Positions 58,550 through 64,000 of a stretch of 64,000 nucleotides of DNA are shown here, piece after piece. How positions within the stretch are numbered: the first letter of the stretch is position 1; each line of letters begins with the position of its first letter. The notes under the pieces are model-generated. The model was not told the origin of the DNA and searched no databases. It saw only the letters and a program-made list of their open reading frames with translations. The DNA comes from Stomorhina lunata. Lineage: Eukaryota; Arthropoda; Insecta; Diptera; Rhiniidae. Made by a program: the position numbers and the translations under genes. The stretch spans positions 68,722,208 through 68,786,207 of the forward strand of contig OW121743.1 in the NCBI GenBank assembly GCA_933228675.1, read 5' to 3'.

Positions 58550-59734
58550 GACAGACTCCAGCTTAAAGCCGCAACTAACATGTTAAAAAGACGTTGCATT
58601 TTTGTACTATAGTAAGTACAATTATCTTAGATCAAATACGTTGGAATGGCTCTATGACAACTCCCTCTCATATTAGCCCTGACCTAGAATCACACAGGGG
58701 TTATTTACCGCATCTTTAAATAGGTTGCTCAGGTTACGAGGATGTACTACGAAGAGCTTAGAATAGGAATTGGATACAGTTCTTACCTGGTAGCTGGAGA
58801 CGACAGGCAACAGCTGCATCCCATTACATTACATAAACAACCTTCTGAAAAGAAATTATGAGGCATGGAAGAATTTCCTGGAAAGGATGGTCACCTGAAA
58901 GGGTGGTCAAGCTCATCAGGAGACCTATTTAAGTCAAGATCCATATCTGAAAGTTCTCGACTATGGACCGCAAAGCACTCAGAATTTAAGAGGGTTAATT
59001 TAAAGTACTGCGAATACAAATTCTTAGTCGCCGAAAGGTTTTTAATATTTAGGAATCAGTTTCCTAAATTTCCTGCATTATGCAATATTAAAGGGTTACA
59101 AGGGTCAGATCAGGGACAGATAAATTTCCTGAAAAGGGTTACTAGTGCTTGAATGTGATTCAGCCTAGAAAACTTATTTGAGTTAAGATCCAAATCTGAA
59201 AGTTCTCGACCGCAAAATATTAATACTTGCTCTGCAAATGGTATTTAATATCGAGACAAGATTCACCCTTCGCTACACTATAATGAAAATAAGGCTAGCG
59301 ATAGAATGAGGATTTATTACGACATTCTTAAGTAGAAAATATTCCATGCTTTCTTTGAAAGTTTTTCGCAAAGGCGAATATTAATGGAATATATTTGCTC
59401 CGAGTATAATTAGAGCTATTATTGATTAGAGAATATTGTCATGAAAGGTCATTTTGGAAGAACAAATGTGTTCTAAACCCGGATTTATGCAAATAATTTA
59501 ACTTAGGCAGGTTTTACGTTCTTATATTGCTAAGTCAGTCTTCGTCTTTCTTCGCACATTTGAATATTCATGAATGAAGATCAGCACGTAGTCCTTAACT
59601 CCAATCATGGACGGCTCTGTTGAACTTAAGTCAGGACGAGAGAAGACAAAGTTCTATTGCAGTCTGAAAACTCTTGAAGACATGTGGCAAAACCAGGCTG
59701 TACTTACTTTAAAACGCCTAACTAAGACATTCTA
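58550..59734. other. Region between the two LINE fragments
   Basis: About 1.2 kb of ordinary composition. A block with AAGATCCATATCTGAAAGTT at about 58937 recurs as AAGATCCAAATCTGAAAGTT at about 59188, a diverged direct duplication about 250 bp apart. It may be LINE 5' UTR or older insertions. The 95-codon ORF at 58865-59152 has no recognised domain. Confidence 0.45.
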
Positions 59735-61345
59735 GAACTCACTCCAGATATCCATCCGAAATCTTCTAGTTGTAGTCGACGATACATTATCAGAAGGTAA
59801 CAGTGTAAAAATAGAAATGTGATTAGGTTTTTTATTAAAAGGCAGATGATTTTTAAGCCTTAAAAGCCTTAAGCGCAACAAGGCCCCCGACAAAAACAAC
59901 ATCTTAGCGGAGATGCTTTTATGTGACGTTGAAGGATTGGCGAGACTGTGGCACCCATTTGTGCGTAAAATATGGGAAGAAGCTCTGCCAACCGCCTGGA
60001 ATGAAGGTATACTAGTCAAAATACCAAAATAGGTTGACTCCAAAGACTGTAATAACTACAGGGGTGTTATTCCCCTGTAGTTCCAATACCGAGCAAAATA
60101 CTAATTCGAGTAATTTTAAATAGAACGTCTAACGCAGTTTCTGAAACACTCCGCGAAAATTAGTTTGGGTTCCGAGAGAATAGATCTCATGTTGACCTAA
60201 TCAACACAGTAAGAATAGTACTGGAGCAATGTAATGAATTCCGCACCCCCATTTACCTAGCGTTTATCGACTTTATGAAGGCCTTCGACAGTGTCAACAG
60301 AAGCTATCTATAAAGAATATTAGTAAACCGTAACATGCCAACGAAAATTCTGAACTTAATTCGGACAATGTATGTGGACTTTAAATGCTGGGTTTTACAT
60401 AAAGGTAAATTGTGTAATCCGTTCGAAGTTACTACTGGAGTAATACAAGGATGTATCTTATCACCCATACTTTTTAACCTTGTCATCGACAATATAATGC
60501 GCAGGGCACTGAATGGTAGACGTGGTATCCAATGGACACCCTTTAAATAACTCGAGGACTTGGAATACGCTATGACTTATGTCTTCGAAGCCAAAGCTCA
60601 GCTCACCTTCAAGAAAACACTAGCGCTATTACTGTTGAATCTCGGGCAGCTAGACTGGAAATCAATATTTCCAAGACAAAGATTATGCCTGGAGGCTATG
60701 GCGCAAACCCGTCGTCACACATCAATGTGGATAACGAGGATATTGGATTTAATTATCTTGGCGGATTGGTATCTACAAAAGGTGGCGCCGACGAGGATAT
60801 TGAATCGCGTATTAATAAGGCAAAATCTGCATTCGGCATTCTCCGAGCTATTTGAAAATCTCGGCAAATATCAACAACAACTAAGCTACGAATATATAAC
60901 TCGAATGTCAAGTCCATCTTGTATTACGGCTGCGAAACTTGGAAACGCACAAATGCCATCGATAAGCGCCTACAAACCTTTTGCAAACAAATACTTGAGG
61001 CAAATCCTTAATATATGGTGGTCAAATGTCATAAAAAATAAAGATCTGCTATATGCTACAAACCAAATCCCTTCTTCTATAAAGGTATGTCAACGGAAAT
61101 AACGGTGGATAGGCCACACATTTCAAAAGCCAAATACCAACATTGCTAGACAAGCGCTTCGTTGGAATCCACAAGAAATCGGGGGTTGTGTTGGTGCACC
61201 TGCTAGAACGTGAAGAAGATCAATTGATGCCGAGTTACAAGCAGCAAACTATTCATGGAATGATGTATGCCTAACATCTCGCAATAGAGTTCGATATAAA
61301 AGATGGTTGAGGATAACAGAAGAAGTTGATTTTTCGAACTAGTAT
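59735..61345 (+). pseudogene. LINE reverse transcriptase remnant (RTE/Jockey-like), frameshifted and stop-laden
   Basis: The reverse transcriptase domain can be followed across frames: KRNKAPDKNNILAEML and WNEGILVKIPK (59880-60030), QFGFRENRSHVDLINTV, FIDFMKAFDSVN with the first catalytic Asp (about 60262-60298), GVIQGCILSPILFNLVIDN (60430-60495), then LEDLEYA where the catalytic YADD box is broken by a one-base deletion (about 60563-60580). The C-terminal part NYLGGLVSTKGGADEDIESR and NSNVKSILYYGCETWKR follows to about 60950, then a long decayed tail with several stops. In-frame stops include TAG at 60030 and TAA near 60310. It cannot encode an active enzyme. Clade placement from motif style only. 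Confidence 0.85.
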
Positions 61346-61546
61346 CCAAATTTGTCAAAATGCGGATAAAGTTACGGTATTCGATAGACAATACCCTGAT
61401 TAATATCACTGTCAATTTTAAGAAGAAGCTAAATCTATATGTCAGGTTTGGTAAAGATAGTAACAGCATTATCTTTGTTAATTAAAAAGTAATATCACAT
61501 TTCAGTCAGTAGAATTTGGCTTCCTTATACAATTTTTTTTTCTTTA
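61346..61546. other. 3' flank of the LINE remnant
   Basis: Short AT-rich stretch, possibly LINE 3' UTR. Nothing else recognised. Confidence 0.4.
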
Positions 61547-61711
61547 GAAGCTTTTCATATGTTACGTAAGGCTATTTTCGCAGATTTTGAACCCCCTTCC
61601 CCCCTGTGTAACACATTTTATTAAAAATACGCATACAAAATTCCTCTGCCGTAACAAAAGTCATATCCCCTCCCCCCTAAGAGCGTTACGTAATATGTGA
61701 ACAGCTCCTTA
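61547..61711. mobile_element. Small element with imperfect terminal inverted repeats
   Basis: The left end GAAGCTTTTCATATGTTACG and right end CGTAATATGTGAACAGCTCC are imperfect complements over about 27 bases, both carrying TTACGTAA. The interior has C-runs (CCCCCTTCCCCCC and TCCCCTCCCCCCT). About 165 bp, no ORF. TTAGAA occurs at both borders and may be part of a target duplication. Confidence 0.55.
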
Positions 61712-62593
61712 GAATACCATTGCAAATGAAAGTACTGTGTTATAAATTCGACTTTAAACAACTTCCAACTCTATCAAACTTCACCCAGTTTTATTCTTTA
61801 TTATATTTATCATACCAAATTCAACAATATAATTTCTTCCTCAATTCTTGCTTCTTCGGCTCCCTAATGGACTCGCCCTTCATGCACTCCACTCACTCAC
61901 TATCTGATATGACTAAAGTGCTAAAATTGTAGAATAATATTGCAGTTGTTCCTGTTTTTGTTTTTCTTATTCATTTCACTTTACAAAGTCGAATGTCCCC
62001 TCGACATTCATACACCATTTGATTATGAATGCGCACTCTCATCATAATTGCCGGCATAAGTTCTGTGAAGTGCAGTGAAGTTGTTGTTGCAGTTGCTTGG
62101 CTTTTTTTTCTTTGGTTTTGTTGCCTATAGCCGATGTCAGTTGAGTTGGGGATACACTTACTTTGCAATGGACAGAGGGATGGATACTCCATAAAAGCCG
62201 GTCATTCGAATAATTTTATTATTGCAGTTTTGTTATTGTTCTTGTTGCTGTTGTTTGTGTTCGATGTTTGAGTGTGCGGTATGGTTGTTGTTTTAGTTGG
62301 GTTTGGTATCATTGCCGTTCGGTATTCTTGGCTATATCGTGGAGTATAAAACTTCCAATGTTCCGTATTCGTTACGGTATGAATTAGCCAAGGAGACGGA
62401 CGGAAAGTTTTAATATGGAAAAAAATGTTTTTTAAAGATGATGACAAAGAAAACTTTGGAATCAGACAGGAGGAGGAAAATGCAATAATATTCAGGCAAA
62501 CATATGTTGTTTGAATGTTCTTTTAGTGCGGTTTGATGAAACAGGACTTTAAAGGAATGGAGATTTTTGTTTTTGAATAAGATTTCGATAAAT
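61712..62593. other. Unique intergenic sequence
   Basis: Near-normal composition with TTGTTGTTG-type runs (62075-62110 and 62215-62260). Three ORFs of 70-81 codons have no domain or signal I recognise. Could be regulatory DNA upstream of fz3. Confidence 0.45.
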
Positions 62594-62730
62594 ACGCTAA
62601 ATCGACTCAGAAAGTGATTCTAAGTCTATTGATATACTAAAAGGTGGGTCTAAGATAAATATTTCAATGCGTTACATACATCAGCACAAACTTATAATAC
62701 CTTTTCCATTTATGGTGGTGTAGGGTATAA
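62594..62730 (+). mobile_element. 3' fragment of the interspersed repeat family seen at 23.4 kb
   Basis: CGCTAAATCGACTCAGAAAG onward matches 24045-24180 closely, including AAAGGTGGGTCTAAGA, CATCAGCACAAACTTATAAT and the terminal ATACC...GGTGGTG...GGGTATA hairpin. Only the last 135 bp or so are present. Confidence 0.85.
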
Positions 62731-62980
62731 ATATCATTAAGATCTTAAAATTTTGACGAATGTTAAAGAACTCAACTCATTCGTAATAAAATCTAGAGAA
62801 TTCAAGATTGATCTAAACTGATCATTACAATATTCCATCTCTTAATTCATGATAATCTTATATTATTAAACGAGTAATAATTGTATGTATGTATATTAGG
62901 TATGACATAGTGAACGACTTTTTGATTTTTATGTATTCCCGCCTCTTATTTTGTTAGGATTGGAAAAAAAATGCATATGC
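62731..62980. other. Short spacer before the terminal satellite
   Basis: About 250 bp, no gene or repeat seen. Confidence 0.4.
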
Positions 62981-64000
62981 CAAAAAATGGCGGAGTTTGG
63001 AAAAGGGGAAATGGCGCCTCATCGAGGTCAAAGTTCGAGGTAAAAGTGAAAAAAAGCATAAAATGTCCTATAACTGCCACGGAGTCGCCCCTACCGTGGT
63101 AAAATGTAAGACTTACCACCCTTAATTTTCCCTCCCAAACATTTTTGTGGAACATGATTTTACCCCATCTCCGATCCTTAAGGGACTTGCCCTACAAAAG
63201 TTAGTTTTTTATAAATTTTGCCCCCATCGCCCCAACAAGTTTCTGGGCGCCTCTGGAGGATTAAAATGCATGACAACCTCTATTGATTTTTCCTTCCCAA
63301 CATTTTTGTAGAACATACTAACATTTTATCTCTGCTACTTAGGGTACCTTCCCTTCAAATTAAGATTTTCGGATTTTGCCACCCTTCTTCTAACTACTTT
63401 CAGGCCGGCTCTGGTGGATTCAAATGTATGGTGAACCCCCATTTATTTTTTCTCCCAAACATTTTTGTAGAACATACTTACCTTCTATCCCTGCTCCTTA
63501 GGGTACCTTCCTTTAAAATGAAGATTTTCGGATTTTGCCCCCCTCCTTCTAACTACTTTCAGGCCGGCTCTGGTGGATTAAAATGTATGGTGAACCCCAA
63601 TTAATTTTTTCTCCCCGAACATTTTTGTAGAACATACTAACCTTCTACCCTTGCTCCTTAGGGTACCTTCCCTTCAAATAAAGTTTAAAACTTTGCCCCT
63701 CTCGTGGTAACTACTTTCATGACGCCTCTGGAGGATCGAAATGTATGACGTACCCCCCTTAATTTTTTCTCTCAAACATTTTTGTAAAACATATTAAATT
63801 TCTATCTCTGCTCCTTAGGGTACTTCTCGTTCAGATAAAGATCACAAATTTTACACCCCATGCTCTAACTACTTTCAGAGCTTCTCTAGAGAATCAAATG
63901 TATGATCGACCACTGGTTTTTCTCACACAATATTTTTGTGAACGACACCAACCTTTCATATCTGCTCCTAGGTTACTTCCCTTTTAACAACGTTACATAA
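62981..64000 (+). repeat. About 159-bp satellite, at least six diverged copies, running off the window
   Basis: ACATTTTTGTAGAACATACT recurs at about 63139, 63300, 63459, 63619, 63776 and 63930 (spacings 161, 159, 160, 157, 154). Each is followed by CTCCTTAGGGTACCTTCC-like and ACTACTTTCAGGCCGGCTCT-like blocks. Copies differ by many substitutions. It is more GC-rich than the intron satellites and unrelated to them. Confidence 0.9.

Noticed and set aside
58865..59152. 95-codon ORF
   Set aside because: Ordinary composition but no signal or domain, and it lies in a region of duplicated repeat fragments between LINE pieces.

Overview
The window reads as nuclear DNA of a higher fly (Diptera, probably calyptrate). 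It is very AT-rich, carries one recognisable developmental gene, and is full of satellites, MITE-like hairpins, dipteran-style interspersed repeats and a dead LINE. There are no bacterial features, and I found no tRNA, rRNA or CRISPR array.

The only intact gene I can support is a Frizzled-class Wnt receptor on the minus strand. It is split into two coding exons about 52 kb apart. Exon 1 (56817-56593) encodes the signal peptide and the start of the cysteine-rich domain. Exon 2 (4496-2901) encodes the rest of that domain, seven membrane helices and the cytoplasmic tail. Joined in phase 0 they give 606 residues with all ten CRD cysteines. By elimination against Drosophila Fz, Fz2 and Fz4, and because the KTxxxW motif ends in Tyr, I call it the fz3 orthologue. 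A promoter candidate lies near 57569 and a poly(A) signal near 2320.

The intron (56592-4497) is mostly one satellite family: a 31-bp unit built as an 11-base arm, one centre base, the complementary arm, and an A/T-only 8-base spacer. The spacer reads ATAAAAAT (orientation B on the + strand) or ATTTTTAT (orientation A), so array direction can be read. The arrays are II (4.6-6.3 kb, A), III (9.1-13.6, B), IV (26.6-28.9, A), V (29.7-31.1, B), VI (33.5-35.9, A), VII (37.1-39.4, B), VIII (40.2-42.3, B), X (46.4-48.2, B) and XI (54.0-56.1, B). Array IX (43.2-45.3) has an unrelated 18-bp near-palindromic unit. The arm variants match in complementary pairs: II with VII, III with IV, V with VI. The pairs are properly nested, like brackets. 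Array II begins about 90 nt from the 3' splice site and array XI about 510 nt from the 5' splice site, and they have opposite orientation. I infer that complementary arrays could fold this giant intron and bring its ends together. This is the most interesting signal in the window. Inverted duplication of arrays is the main alternative.

Between arrays lie unique AT-rich stretches, a 10-kb tract saturated with AAAGCTTTT-like words (13.6-23.4 kb), two inverted copies of one interspersed repeat (23.4 and 31.5 kb), a Harbinger-like MITE (41.2 kb) and a foldback element (54.1 kb). Downstream of the gene (1-2016) is a 30-bp satellite that switches orientation. Upstream of the gene are LINE remnants (58.0-61.3 kb) laid out like a twin-primed 5' inversion, a small TIR element, a further repeat fragment, and a roughly 159-bp satellite that runs off the window end.
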